A DNA stretch of 64,000 nt, taken from the NCBI GenBank assembly GCA_001783715.1, contig MFNF01000001.1, forward strand, positions 434,001 through 498,000, written 5' to 3'. The stretch is from Candidatus Lambdaproteobacteria bacterium RIFOXYD2_FULL_56_26. GTDB lineage: Bacteria > SAR324 > XYD2-FULL-50-16. How positions within the stretch are numbered: the first letter of the stretch is position 1; each line of letters starts with the position of its first letter. The notes beneath the pieces were generated by a model. That model was not told the DNA's origin and did not search any database. It saw only the letters and a list, made by a program, of their open reading frames with translations. Of the stretch, positions 8,455-16,895 are shown one piece after another. The position numbers and the translations under genes were made by a program.

Positions 8455-9582
8455 TTACTTGATGATCAGCTCGGCCTGCAAGGCCCCAGCGGATTTGATG
8501 GTTTTGAGCACCTCAATCAGGTCTCCGTTGCTGATCCCGATCTTGTTGAGGCCGTCCACCACTTCTTTGATGTCCACCCCGCCCTTGAAGAGGATCACGT
8601 TGCCTTCTTCTTCCGGCTCGGGGGTGCCGTCTCCGGCGGGTTTTTTGGTTTTCGGGTCGATCACCGGTTCCTTCTCGCCGATCCTGATGTTCAGGTTCCC
8701 GTAGGAAATGGCGATGGGCAGGATCCGAACGTGGGTCCCCATGACGATGGTGCCGGTCCGTTCATCCAAGACAACCTTGGCGATTGCGTCCGGTTCAATG
8801 TCCATGTTTTCGACCCGGCTCATCAATTCTACCGTCTGGCCCAGGTAACTCGAAGGGACGGAGATTTCCACCGTTCCGGCATCGGAGGCACGGGCAGAAC
8901 CATCGCCCAGGTTGCGGTTGATCACCTTGGCGAGCCGAAAGGCGGTGGTAAAGTCCGGCTCCTTGAGGTTCAAAAAGAGACGGGTCCGAGTGTTCAGCTC
9001 CAGGTTGATTTCCCGTTCCACCAGGGCTCCGCCGACCACCCGTCCGACCGTTGGGACGATGTTTCGTTTGGCATCAAACTTAAATTCCTGGGCACCGATC
9101 ATGTTCCGGGCATCGGGAAGCTCTACCCCCATCGGGATGTCCACCACCGGCCCTTGGGCTACCGCAAAGACCTCTCGGTCCGGGGCCCGCAGGGGGGTCA
9201 TGATCAGAATCCCGCCCCGCAAGGAGGCTGCATCCCCCAAGGCGCTGACGGTGACATCCAACTTTTGCCCTTGTTTGGCAAAGGGGGGCAAGGTCGAGGT
9301 GACCATCACCGCCGCCAGACTGCGGCCCTTGATTTCGTTGAGGTTCATCGAGATACCCATCCGCTCCAAGGCGTTGCGCAGGGGTTTTTTGCTCATCAAA
9401 CTTTCGGCGGAATCCCCGGTCCCGTTGAGACCGATGACGATGGAAAACCCGATCAACTGGTTGTCCCTCATCCCTCGAATCCCGGCCAAGTCTTTGATGC
9501 GAACCGCAAAGGCCGGTTCGGCCCCCAAAACCATCAGGGTCAAAAACAGGACGGTCAATCCCTTGAGGCGGCCTAGGTTCAT
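8455..9582 (-). CDS. flgI: flagellar P-ring protein FlgI
   Basis: FlgI forms the periplasmic P ring around the rod. The chosen ATG (9582) gives 375 residues, with a signal peptide of about 26 residues ending in PAFAVRIKDLA. An in-frame upstream ATG would place 16 polar residues before the signal peptide and is rejected. AGAGAG lies upstream of the chosen start. The conserved opening IKDLAGIRGMRDNQLIGF and the closing GISNGDLIEVLKTIKSAGALQAELIIK-type end are present. A glutamate/proline insertion near residue 305 (GTPEPEEEG) is a local oddity. Confidence 0.95.
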   Translation of the reverse strand: MNLGRLKGLTVLFLTLMVLGAEPAFAVRIKDLAGIRGMRDNQLIGFSIVIGLNGTGDSAESLMSKKPLRNALERMGISMNLNEIKGRSLAAVMVTSTLPPFAKQGQKLDVTVSALGDAASLRGGILIMTPLRAPDREVFAVAQGPVVDIPMGVELPDARNMIGAQEFKFDAKRNIVPTVGRVVGGALVEREINLELNTRTRLFLNLKEPDFTTAFRLAKVINRNLGDGSARASDAGTVEISVPSSYLGQTVELMSRVENMDIEPDAIAKVVLDERTGTIVMGTHVRILPIAISYGNLNIRIGEKEPVIDPKTKKPAGDGTPEPEEEGNVILFKGGVDIKEVVDGLNKIGISNGDLIEVLKTIKSAGALQAELIIK

Positions 9583-9688
9583 GGAATTCTCTCTTGAAGC
9601 TTTTTGGGGTGCCTGCTGGGGTCCACACACCGCTGTGGTTCCTTTGCAGCTCTTGTTTTAAGGTTTTTGCTCCGGCTTCACCCTGAAG

Positions 9689-9703
9689 GCAAAGCCTTTG
9701 CCA
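9689..9703 (-). promoter_or_regulatory. candidate sigma-54 promoter before flgI
   Basis: The minus strand reads TGGCAAAGGCTTTGC. The sigma-54 consensus is TGGCAC, 5 bases, TTGC; only the sixth position differs and the spacing is exact. Transcription would start about 95 bases before flgI, downstream of the flgH terminator, so flgI would head its own unit. The same bases form a 7-bp inverted repeat (GGCAAAG/CTTTGCC), so a structural role cannot be excluded. Confidence 0.55.
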
Positions 9704-9762
9704 TAGAAGTGATTATGCACAGGCCATACCTTTTGGCCCGGTAAATCAAGGGGGGCGGGGGT

Positions 9763-9790
9763 AAAAAAAAAAGGCCCCGGGACGGGGCCT
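9763..9790 (-). terminator. intrinsic terminator after flgH
   Basis: On the minus strand AGGCCCCG pairs with CGGGGCCT around a three-base loop and is followed by ten T residues. It lies 32 bases after the flgH stop codon. It would end the flgFGAH transcript and separate it from flgI onward, which has its own promoter candidate. Confidence 0.88.
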
Positions 9791-9821
9791 CTCTCTGCCT
9801 TTCCTTCAAACCGGCTTCAGT

Positions 9822-10622
9822 TTACTTTTTGGTCCCAACCGGCTGGGTCCGGTTGGCAGGGGTAGGAGTGGCAATGTGGCTCAACCGGTCCAACATACCT
9901 GCAGGCTGTTTACCCACCAAGGGAGAAAGCGCAGCTAGGTTCAGCTTCCGGGCCAAGACCTGCCGTTTGATCTGCACCTCGGATCGAGCGAGCTTCAAGG
10001 ACTCCACTTCGTTTTTGTCCGTTACATCTTCAGGCCGAATGATCCCTTGGATGCGGGTCAAATAACGTACCGAGTTTTGCTGCCGGTAGTCGATCTTTTC
10101 GCCCACCACCACCATGTTGCCGTTGGGCAGCACCTGGGTGACCCGGGCGCTGATCTGTTTGAGGCTGGTCAAGACTTCGTTCTGTTCCTCTTCCACCTTG
10201 GCCTCCCCGGAAACGGCGCTGGCCACGTCCAGGACTTGGTTGACCTTGGCGGCCGCACCTTCAAGACCGGGTGCCGCCAATGCGGCAGCGGTGACCGGTT
10301 CGGGCTTTTTCTCCGGTTTGGAGACGATGATGATCTCCTGCAAGCCGGTGATGGTCAAAACGTCGTTGCGAAACCTTGCCCGGTGGTCCCGCAGCAGGTT
10401 GCCCCAACTGGATTCGTCTCGCCACAACGAACCTTCGTAACGGTTCTGCTCGGCGGGCAGTTCCCCCCGGGAGCGGAAGCTGTGCTCCCGGTTGTCGCTG
10501 TAGTCCACTTCCGGCCTGGGTGGCGGCGGAGGCGGTGCGGTCGGGGTCGGCAGAGGCATCCGGTTTTGGGAACAGGAGGCCGCCATCAAGGTCAACAAAC
10601 ACAAGGCAATCAGGTTTCTCAT
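9822..10622 (-). CDS. flgH: flagellar L-ring lipoprotein FlgH
   Basis: FlgH is the outer-membrane lipoprotein that forms the L ring. Residues 1-16 form a lipoprotein signal peptide with lipobox MAAS-C and lipidated C17. A proline run follows (25-36). The core segments GSLWRDESSWGNLLRD and a terminal NSVRYLTRIQGIIRPEDV resemble the family's conserved SLW and G.VRP.DI motifs. The 266 residues are slightly longer than the 230-residue norm. GGAGGAG precedes the ATG. Confidence 0.94.
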   Translation of the reverse strand: MRNLIALCLLTLMAASCSQNRMPLPTPTAPPPPPPRPEVDYSDNREHSFRSRGELPAEQNRYEGSLWRDESSWGNLLRDHRARFRNDVLTITGLQEIIIVSKPEKKPEPVTAAALAAPGLEGAAAKVNQVLDVASAVSGEAKVEEEQNEVLTSLKQISARVTQVLPNGNMVVVGEKIDYRQQNSVRYLTRIQGIIRPEDVTDKNEVESLKLARSEVQIKRQVLARKLNLAALSPLVGKQPAGMLDRLSHIATPTPANRTQPVGTKK

Positions 10623-10634
10623 GGGGCTCTCCTC

Positions 10635-11639
10635 CTACAACGCCACTTCCACTTGCTTGGCGTCAATCACCACAGCATAGACGGTTTTTTTGTTGCCCAA
10701 GATCTGCACGGGGATTACATCCCCCTTTTTCCCGTCCCTCATGGCAATGGCCATGTTGGAGAGATAAACTCCGGCGCTTTGGAACACCAATCGCACCGGT
10801 TGCCCCTTTTCGAGGATCACCGGCTCTTCCACCAGATGGGTGCGGATCGACTCGTTTTTGCCGATGTCTCGCCGGGCCTGTTGGCCGACCACCAGTCCAG
10901 GGTTGTCGGTAAAGTCTGCCGCTTCATTGGAGATATCCTTGGGCACCTTGGCCAAGTCCTCTTCACTGATCGTGGCCCCTTTGGCAATCACGTCCTTGGC
11001 GACCACCACGTCTTCGACCACCGAAACCTTGGCCCGAACCACCAGTTTTTTGTACAACTTTCGGTCCACCTCCAGGTTGACCGCCCAAGACCCGAACCCA
11101 CCCACCTTTTGGGGGGTGCCAATCCGCTTGATCACATAGGTGGCTTCCCCTTTGGGGATGTATTGGTCCTTGAGGTGGGTTTGGATCTCGACCTGCACGT
11201 CCTTGTATTCGGAGAAATTCTTTTTGATTTCCTCAACGATCACTTGGGAAAGCTGGTCCTTTTCGATCAGAATGCTCGCCCGGCTGACCAAAGGTTCCTT
11301 GGGCAGGATCAGCTTGTACTGGTCCGGGTGCACCAACCCACGCATCTTAGCGTCGATCTGGCCTTTGGAAAGTTTTTGGGAGTTGCCGGGCAGGGGGCTT
11401 TTGCCGATTTCGATTTTGGAAAGCCTGGTGGTCAAATCAATATCGAATCCGTCCAACTCGGCGATGTCCCCCAATTGGTAGGTATCCCCATAAACCACCG
11501 CTTCGGGCATCACCCGAATCTCGACCTTGTTGAGCAATTCGCCGTCCGGCTCCGCTTGGACCGCTGGACCAAAGCCCAGCCCCAAGCCCAAGACCGCCAC
11601 CAGCAACCCCCACATCGGCTGGAACAAAGTTGGTTTCAT
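10635..11639 (-). CDS. flgA: flagellar basal body P-ring formation chaperone FlgA
   Basis: FlgA is a periplasmic chaperone for FlgI assembly. A signal peptide covers about residues 1-29, ending PAVQA. The C-terminal part has the SAF-domain pattern, including VVAKDVIAKGATISEEDL and GQQARRDIGKNESI, and ends with VYAVVIDAKQVEVAL. At 334 residues it is longer than the E. coli protein (219) because of an extra N-terminal region, as in many deltaproteobacteria-like groups. AGGAATTAG precedes the ATG. It lies between flgG and flgH. Confidence 0.9.
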   Translation of the reverse strand: MKPTLFQPMWGLLVAVLGLGLGFGPAVQAEPDGELLNKVEIRVMPEAVVYGDTYQLGDIAELDGFDIDLTTRLSKIEIGKSPLPGNSQKLSKGQIDAKMRGLVHPDQYKLILPKEPLVSRASILIEKDQLSQVIVEEIKKNFSEYKDVQVEIQTHLKDQYIPKGEATYVIKRIGTPQKVGGFGSWAVNLEVDRKLYKKLVVRAKVSVVEDVVVAKDVIAKGATISEEDLAKVPKDISNEAADFTDNPGLVVGQQARRDIGKNESIRTHLVEEPVILEKGQPVRLVFQSAGVYLSNMAIAMRDGKKGDVIPVQILGNKKTVYAVVIDAKQVEVAL

Positions 11640-11652
11640 CTAATTCCTAAGG

Positions 11653-12441
11653 TTAACGTACAATGTTCACTGCGGTTTGCAGCATGTTGTCCGAAGTCTG
11701 GATCGATTTGCTGTTCACCTCGTAGGCCCGTTGGGCCACGATCATGTTGACCATTTCGTCCACCACACTGACGTTGGATTTCTCCAAAAACCCTTGGCTG
11801 ATCAGACCGATTCCGTCTTGCCCCGGATCGGCGGTGACTGCGGTGCCCGAGGCGGCGGTGGCCATAAAAAGGTTTTTGCCGATCGGGTTTAACCCGGCGG
11901 GGTTGATGAACTTGGCCAGTTGGACGTTGCCGATCCGGGTTGGGGTCGGGTCGTCGCCCACCAAAATTTGCACCACTCCGTCTTGGGAGATAATCAATTT
12001 GGTGGCTTCGGGGGGGATCACAATTTCAGGCTCCATCGGGTAACCGTCAGGGTTGACCACCCTGCCGTTGGCATCCCGCTGCCAAGCGCCGTCCCTGGAG
12101 TAGGAGATCGAGCCGTTGGGCCGCAAGACTTGGAAAAAGCCATCCCCATCGATGGAGATGTCCAGGTCGTGGCCGGTGTGGGTCAAGTTGCCTTGGGTGA
12201 AGACCTTTTGGGAGCCGATCAACTTTACCCCGTGTCCTTTGTGCAGACCGGTGGGGCTAATCGTGTTGCTGCTGGTGGCGGAACCGGCCACAATTTCGTT
12301 GGAGTAAAGCAGGTCCTGGAAGTTGTTGCGGCTTTGTTTGAAGCCGTTGGTGTTGACGTTCGCCAAGTTGTTGGCAATCGTATCAATCTGGGACTGCTGG
12401 GCGCTCATGCCGGTCGCCGAGGTATAAAGGGAGGTCATCAT
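11653..12441 (-). CDS. flgG: flagellar distal rod protein FlgG
   Basis: FlgG forms the distal rod that crosses the P and L rings. The 262 residues carry the axial N-terminal motif IDTIANNLANVNTNGFKQSR (about 19-38). The C-terminal motif VVDEMVNMIVAQRAYEVNSK is followed by a helix ending TAVNIVR. Length and features match FlgG rather than FlgE. The first of two adjacent ATG codons is preferred because AGGAG lies 10 bases upstream. It is 29 bases downstream of flgF. Confidence 0.95.
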   Translation of the reverse strand: MMTSLYTSATGMSAQQSQIDTIANNLANVNTNGFKQSRNNFQDLLYSNEIVAGSATSSNTISPTGLHKGHGVKLIGSQKVFTQGNLTHTGHDLDISIDGDGFFQVLRPNGSISYSRDGAWQRDANGRVVNPDGYPMEPEIVIPPEATKLIISQDGVVQILVGDDPTPTRIGNVQLAKFINPAGLNPIGKNLFMATAASGTAVTADPGQDGIGLISQGFLEKSNVSVVDEMVNMIVAQRAYEVNSKSIQTSDNMLQTAVNIVR

Positions 12442-12470
12442 TGTAGGTCAACTCCTAAGGAAATTCTAAA

Positions 12471-13241
12471 TTAAACCCGGGCGATATTGATCACCTGACC
12501 GGACAAATCATCGTTGCTGCGCAAGGCCCTTTGGGCGGCTTCATAACTGCGGTTGAGGTTGATCATTTCAACCATCTCTTCCACCGTCTCCACGTTGGAA
12601 CCTTCATAAACCCCCTGCTGGACCACTGCTCCATCGAAGGAGTTGGGCACCTGGGCATCCGAACCGGGCAGCCAGTAGCTGTTGCCCAACTTGGTCAACC
12701 GGTCAGGCTGCTCAAACTTAACCACTTGCAGGGTGTCCACTTTTTTGTTGTCCACCAGCACGTTCCCTTCGGACCCGACCGCAAAGTTGGCCCCGTTGAT
12801 CTTGATGGGCCCGTTTTGCCCCAAAACCTTGTCCCCGCTGTTGGTGATCAGGAAGTTGTCCTTGTCCTTCATGAACCGACCGTTTCTGGTATAAACCAAC
12901 CCCTTGTCACTTTGGACCACAAAAAAGCCCTCTCCTTGCAAGGAAAGGTCAAAGGGGTTGTCCGAAGGGGTCATTTTGCCGGTGGTCATCCGGGGGGAAA
13001 CATGGTCGGGAGCGACAAAGGAAACGTTGCCCCGGCTGAGCGGGGAGATGTAGTTTTCATGGACAAACTGTTCCTGGTCCGACTCCAGGTCCTGGGTCGA
13101 ATATTCGTTGAACAGCTCCTTAAAAAGGACCGTGTCCTTTTTGTATCCAGGGGTCTGGGCGTTGGCCAAGTTGTTGGAAACCGCCTCCATCTGACGTTGT
13201 TGCCCCTTGAGGGCGGAGGTAAGGGCGTATATGGAATCCAT
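12471..13241 (-). CDS. flgF: flagellar proximal rod protein FlgF
   Basis: FlgF is the proximal rod protein secreted by the flagellar export gate. The 256 residues have the axial N-terminal motif MEAVSNNLANAQTPGYKKD (18-36) and the C-terminal motif VEEMVEMINLNRSYEAAQ. A middle FFVVQSDKGLVYTRNGRF segment is typical of FlgF/FlgG. It is the first gene of the flgFGAH unit and lies 46 bases downstream of a strong sigma-54 promoter match. Confidence 0.93.
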   Translation of the reverse strand: MDSIYALTSALKGQQRQMEAVSNNLANAQTPGYKKDTVLFKELFNEYSTQDLESDQEQFVHENYISPLSRGNVSFVAPDHVSPRMTTGKMTPSDNPFDLSLQGEGFFVVQSDKGLVYTRNGRFMKDKDNFLITNSGDKVLGQNGPIKINGANFAVGSEGNVLVDNKKVDTLQVVKFEQPDRLTKLGNSYWLPGSDAQVPNSFDGAVVQQGVYEGSNVETVEEMVEMINLNRSYEAAQRALRSNDDLSGQVINIARV

Positions 13242-13286
13242 GGTTCAACCTACAGTGGGAGTGGCTCTTTACTAACCTAGAGAAAT

Positions 13287-13301
13287 GCATCCCTTGTGCC
13301 A
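13287..13301 (-). promoter_or_regulatory. sigma-54 promoter before flgF
   Basis: The minus strand reads TGGCACAAGGGATGC: a perfect -24 element (TGGCAC), exact 5-base spacing, and ATGC at -12 instead of TTGC. The expected start lies about 35 bases before the flgF ATG. Its position at the head of the rod operon matches the sigma-54 class of flagellar genes in polar flagellates and deltaproteobacteria-like groups. The rest of the 243-base gap (13242-13484) shows no other clear feature. Confidence 0.75.
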
Positions 13302-13484
13302 GTTCCCAACAAAGACGGGCCAAGGCTCCGTGCCCCAGACCCACCGGGGCCTGGGTCAAGGCAAGGAACCGGATTTTGGCTTTTTGGGGGGTATGGCTTG
13401 CCAAGGAAGGCGAGAGCCAAAAAGAACTTTTGGTTGGGTTGAGAGAGCGACTGCCCACGAGGAGGGCGAGCTTGGGCCTAACTG

Positions 13485-15281
13485 TCAGGGCGATGCGGGG
13501 GCGGGGAGGAACTGGCTGAGTGCCAGTTTGAGTGCATCAAATTGGATCGGTTTGGGCAGATAGCCGTCCATGCCTGATTGGAAACACCGGTCCTTGTCGG
13601 TTTGGTGGGCCAGCGCGGTGACCGCCACCACGCTCAAGCCCTTGGGCAGGTTGCCTTCGGACTGGAGCGCCCGGATCCTCCGGGTGGCTTCAAATCCGTC
13701 CATCACCGGCATCACACAGTCCATCAAAACCAAATCATAAGCGGCATTTTGGAGCAGCTCCAGGGCCTGGAGCCCGTTTCCGGCGAAGTCGGCTTGGCAG
13801 GCGTTCATCTCCAACATCCGGCCAATCACCATTTGGTTGAGTTCGTCGTCTTCCACCACCAAAATCTTTCGGACCGCCGGAGTTCCTTTGCGGGCCTGTT
13901 TTTTCCTGGTCTCGGACTTGGGGCGGATAGAGGGTTCTTTGGCCACAGTCGGCACCTGCGAGAGCGCCACCCTTGGTTCTGCTTGGGCGGGCAGCTCTTG
14001 GTCCACCTGCTCCGGTCCTTTTGTGGACAAGGGCAGAGAAACCACAAACTTGGTCCCTAGGCCCGGTTCGGATTCTACCCGAATCTGCCCTTCCATGGTT
14101 TCCACCAAGGCCTTGACGATGCTCAAGCCCAGCCCCAGACCGCTGTAGCGCCGAGAGGTAGTCACCCCAATCTGGGTGAAGCTGGTAAACAGCAGCTCCT
14201 GGTCTTTGGGGGCAATCCCGATCCCCGTATCGGTGACCGCCAGACTGACCCACCAGACCCCCTCCTCCCTGAGTTTTCCTTGAGCCGAAAGGGTGACCGA
14301 GCCCTTGTCGGTAAACTTGACCGCATTGCTCAAAAGGTTGGAGAGAATCTTGCCCAGCCTCAGCCCGTCTCCCCACAAGATTGGGGGCAAGGAAGGGTCG
14401 ATCTCCACCGAAAGTTGGAGCCGCTTTTGCTCCAACAACGCCTCAAACAAATCCGCTTCGGTTTGGCACAACTCCCTCAGGTGGATCTCCCGCACCGGAC
14501 GGTTCAGCCCTTTGCCGCTCAGGTGGCTAAAGTCGAGAATCTCTTGGATAACCGTCAGCAGCGCTTGGCAGGAGGTCTGTACCGTTTGGGAGAGATGTTT
14601 TTCCTCCTCGTTTTTGGAGGAAAGCAACATCAACTGCGCCGCCCCCAGGATCCCGTTGAGCGGGGTTCTCAGTTCGTGGCTGGCGACGGTCAGAAAATTC
14701 GACCTAGCCGCCGCCGCTTCCTCGGCAGCCCGCTGGGCCTGCTCCGCCTTCTTTTGGGACAAGGCCCGGAGCAACTCGTTTTTGAGCAACAGACTGGCAT
14801 GTTGGAAAAAAGCCGGCAGGTGGGGATAAAGCCCATCCGCCTCCAGGTGCAGGTTTTCCATCCGAATGACCCCCAAGGCCTCCCCTTCAACCTTGAGAGG
14901 GAAAACCCAAGTCCAACTTTTGCCGAACTCCGGGGTCTGCATCTTGGTTTCCTCAAACCCTCCTTGGAGGATCTCCGGGGTTCCACTGACAAAAACCCTG
15001 GCCGAGACCGGATCGGGAATCTCCCTGTGTTCGGTCCGGCTGCCAAAAACGTCCACCTGCCGCACCACCCCTTGGGACAGGTAATAGGCAATGATGTTGG
15101 TCCCGCCCACCACGTCCAGGATGGCACCCAACAGATTTTGCACCATGTTCTCCACCCCTTGGGTCGAGACGAGGCGCTCCATCATCTGCACCACCAATTG
15201 CAGGGAGGATTTCTCGGCGGCCAGCCGTTGCAACCGGGCCTGGGGGTCCAGGGCCTCGGAAAGGGGATTTGGGGGTTTCAT
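13485..15281 (-). CDS. hybrid sensor histidine kinase (GAF-like, HisKA, HATPase, REC)
   Basis: This soluble 598-residue hybrid kinase has no membrane segment. A GAF-like sensor region spans about residues 20-170. HisKA follows with phospho-acceptor H202 in ASHELRTPLNG. The ATPase motifs are NLLSNAVKF, DTGIG and GLGLGLS. A C-terminal receiver has acidic residues near 478-479, phospho-acceptor D521 in LMDCVMPVMDG and K577. The ATG at 15281 overlaps the stop of the DUF1638 gene by 4 bases. A longer in-frame upstream extension reads through that gene and is rejected. Its place as last gene of the corrinoid operon suggests it senses something linked to that system (inference). No output gene is adjacent. 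Confidence 0.88.
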   Translation of the reverse strand: MKPPNPLSEALDPQARLQRLAAEKSSLQLVVQMMERLVSTQGVENMVQNLLGAILDVVGGTNIIAYYLSQGVVRQVDVFGSRTEHREIPDPVSARVFVSGTPEILQGGFEETKMQTPEFGKSWTWVFPLKVEGEALGVIRMENLHLEADGLYPHLPAFFQHASLLLKNELLRALSQKKAEQAQRAAEEAAAARSNFLTVASHELRTPLNGILGAAQLMLLSSKNEEEKHLSQTVQTSCQALLTVIQEILDFSHLSGKGLNRPVREIHLRELCQTEADLFEALLEQKRLQLSVEIDPSLPPILWGDGLRLGKILSNLLSNAVKFTDKGSVTLSAQGKLREEGVWWVSLAVTDTGIGIAPKDQELLFTSFTQIGVTTSRRYSGLGLGLSIVKALVETMEGQIRVESEPGLGTKFVVSLPLSTKGPEQVDQELPAQAEPRVALSQVPTVAKEPSIRPKSETRKKQARKGTPAVRKILVVEDDELNQMVIGRMLEMNACQADFAGNGLQALELLQNAAYDLVLMDCVMPVMDGFEATRRIRALQSEGNLPKGLSVVAVTALAHQTDKDRCFQSGMDGYLPKPIQFDALKLALSQFLPAPASP

Positions 15282-15886
15282 GGGACCCTCTCCCCCAGCC
15301 GGACCCAGCCGGACAGCAGGGCGGCTTCCAGGTGATCCAGGCCCACCGCCTCCCATTCCAGCGGCAATCCTGCTTGGGCGGCAGCCTTTTGGGCAAAGGC
15401 GGTAAAGTCCCCGGAGCAAGGGGTGGTCAAGGCCAGCATCCTTGTGCATTCGGCCCGAAAGATCTCTTGGACCCATTCGGGGTTGGTCCCCAGGGTTTTG
15501 GCGATGATCCGGTCCCAGTCCTGGGCCCAGGATTCCAGTAGGAAATAGGTGCCCTTGGCCAGTTCCTCCTCATACCTCGCTTCTCCCAACAACATGGAAA
15601 GACAGTTCTGGCCGTTGAAGCGGATCGCCTGGGCTTCGGACAAAAGCCGGTCCATTTGGGGGTGGCAGGCCCCATAACAAACCAGCCGTTTCTGGTCCTT
15701 CCGGCTCGCCAAGGCTTCGGTCAACTCGGATTTTAAGGCCCCAAAGTCCACATGCAGGGCGGGGGTCAAAAAATCCGTCTCCAAGGCCAGCCGGTTCTTG
15801 TGGATCAAAAAGCGCAGTTCCTTTTCCAACACCCCACAGCCAACCAAGACCGGAACCCGGTGGGGGTTAGAACCTTCCGTATTCAT
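15278..15886 (-). CDS. DUF1638 family protein
   Basis: The 202-residue cytoplasmic protein matches the DUF1638 pattern: an opening VGCGVLEKELRFLI, then LVCYGACHPQMDRLL, then KGTYFLLESWAQDWDRII. Cysteines in the first two blocks and later (about residues 17, 65, 69, 95, 147 and 157) could bind metal or a corrinoid intermediate. The biochemical role of the family is not settled. Members are often encoded beside corrinoid methyltransferases, as here. Its start overlaps the end of the UroD-like gene by 20 bases and its stop overlaps the kinase start, so the genes are translationally coupled. Confidence 0.8.
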   Translation of the reverse strand: MNTEGSNPHRVPVLVGCGVLEKELRFLIHKNRLALETDFLTPALHVDFGALKSELTEALASRKDQKRLVCYGACHPQMDRLLSEAQAIRFNGQNCLSMLLGEARYEEELAKGTYFLLESWAQDWDRIIAKTLGTNPEWVQEIFRAECTRMLALTTPCSGDFTAFAQKAAAQAGLPLEWEAVGLDHLEAALLSGWVRLGERVP

Positions 15887-16895
15887 AGGCCGCCTCCAAC
15901 ATCGTGAGGATGTTCTCCTGGGGGATGTACAGAGGCATCACCCCCGTGCCAAACAAAAACCTGGGGCTCCTTCTGCCAATCTCCATCATCCGTTTGACCT
16001 CGGAGCGAATCTCCTCTTTGGACCAATCAATCAGGGGGATGTCGTTGATCACCCCGCAGCTCAACCTTTGGGGGCCTACCAGTTCCAACCCTTGGGCCAG
16101 ATCGTCAAAGGGGCTCAGGTAATAGGTCCCGATCCCCAACTCCTTGATCACCGAAGGAATCGCTCCATTGAGCCTTGCCATCCCGCAATAATAAACCACC
16201 CCGGCCATCCCGCCGGGCTCCAGGTCCCGTTTCATCCAGACCATGGATTCCTGGTGGAAAAAGTTCTCCGGGATCACGTCCATGGAGCCGTAAGGGTTGG
16301 AATAAAGCAGGATGTCCGCCCCAAGGCTACGGAAAGCGGCGATTTCCTTGCGGAAAAAGTCGGAGGTTTTTTCCAGCAACAGGTTTTTGAGTTCCGGCGG
16401 CCCCCAGAACAACAGCTCCATCCATTTTTCCATGCCCATCAATAATACCGGCAAGGTCATCGAGCCGGTCAGATAGGCGCAAATGGGGTAGCGTCCCCCC
16501 AGTTCCTGCTTGAGGATCTTCAGGCACTTTGCCTGTTCCTCAAAGGCTGGGTGGGCAGTGATGTCATCGGGGATCACCAGCTTTTCAATGTCTCCGAACT
16601 CCTTGACAACAAAGTCCTTGACGTTGGGCGGTCCGTCTTTGGCAAACAGGATCTCCTTGCAGCCCATCAGCTCCGCTTCCTTGCCGACGTAAAACAGGCT
16701 CCATACGTTGTCGTAGCCGTACCTGGCCCGCATCTTGATCTGGGCTTCCGCCACCAGATCCCCCCGTTGGTAGTATTCCTCCAGGGAAACCCCCAGCTCC
16801 AAGGCCCCTTGGTCAAAGAGATTGCAAAACACAGGGACCCGGTCGGATTTTTTGCCGTTGACCGCTGCCAGGAGCCTTTCCATTCCGGTGATCAT
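15867..16895 (-). CDS. uroporphyrinogen-decarboxylase-fold methyltransferase (MtaA/CmuA-like), divergent
   Basis: The 342 residues match the UroD-superfamily methyltransferases that move methyl groups between corrinoid proteins and an acceptor thiol or tetrahydrofolate. The opening ERLLAAVNGKKSDRVPV and the closing IPQENILTMLEAAYEYG are typical. MtaA-type enzymes bind zinc with an H-x-C motif and a late cysteine. Here the first reads Y235-Y-C237, and no cysteine lies in residues 312-329 where the last ligand is expected. Zinc-thiol chemistry is therefore doubtful, and the acceptor may differ. Its ATG overlaps the end of the B12-binding gene by 4 bases. Confidence 0.82.
   Translation of the reverse strand: MITGMERLLAAVNGKKSDRVPVFCNLFDQGALELGVSLEEYYQRGDLVAEAQIKMRARYGYDNVWSLFYVGKEAELMGCKEILFAKDGPPNVKDFVVKEFGDIEKLVIPDDITAHPAFEEQAKCLKILKQELGGRYPICAYLTGSMTLPVLLMGMEKWMELLFWGPPELKNLLLEKTSDFFRKEIAAFRSLGADILLYSNPYGSMDVIPENFFHQESMVWMKRDLEPGGMAGVVYYCGMARLNGAIPSVIKELGIGTYYLSPFDDLAQGLELVGPQRLSCGVINDIPLIDWSKEEIRSEVKRMMEIGRRSPRFLFGTGVMPLYIPQENILTMLEAAYEYGRF

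Noticed and set aside
10047-11750. Long plus-strand open frame opposite flgH and flgA
   Set aside because: It is antisense to well-supported genes, has a biased His/Gly/Arg composition and no family motif; it is a GC-driven shadow.
13378-13425. CTTTTTGG/CCAAAAAG inverted repeat as terminator of the first hybrid kinase
   Set aside because: The arms are far apart with a poor inner stem and no T-run after the structure on the minus strand.
15282-15476. N-terminal extension of the first hybrid kinase
   Set aside because: It is an out-of-frame reading of the DUF1638 gene, Gly/Pro/Arg-rich; the ATG at 15281 gives a clean ATGA overlap.
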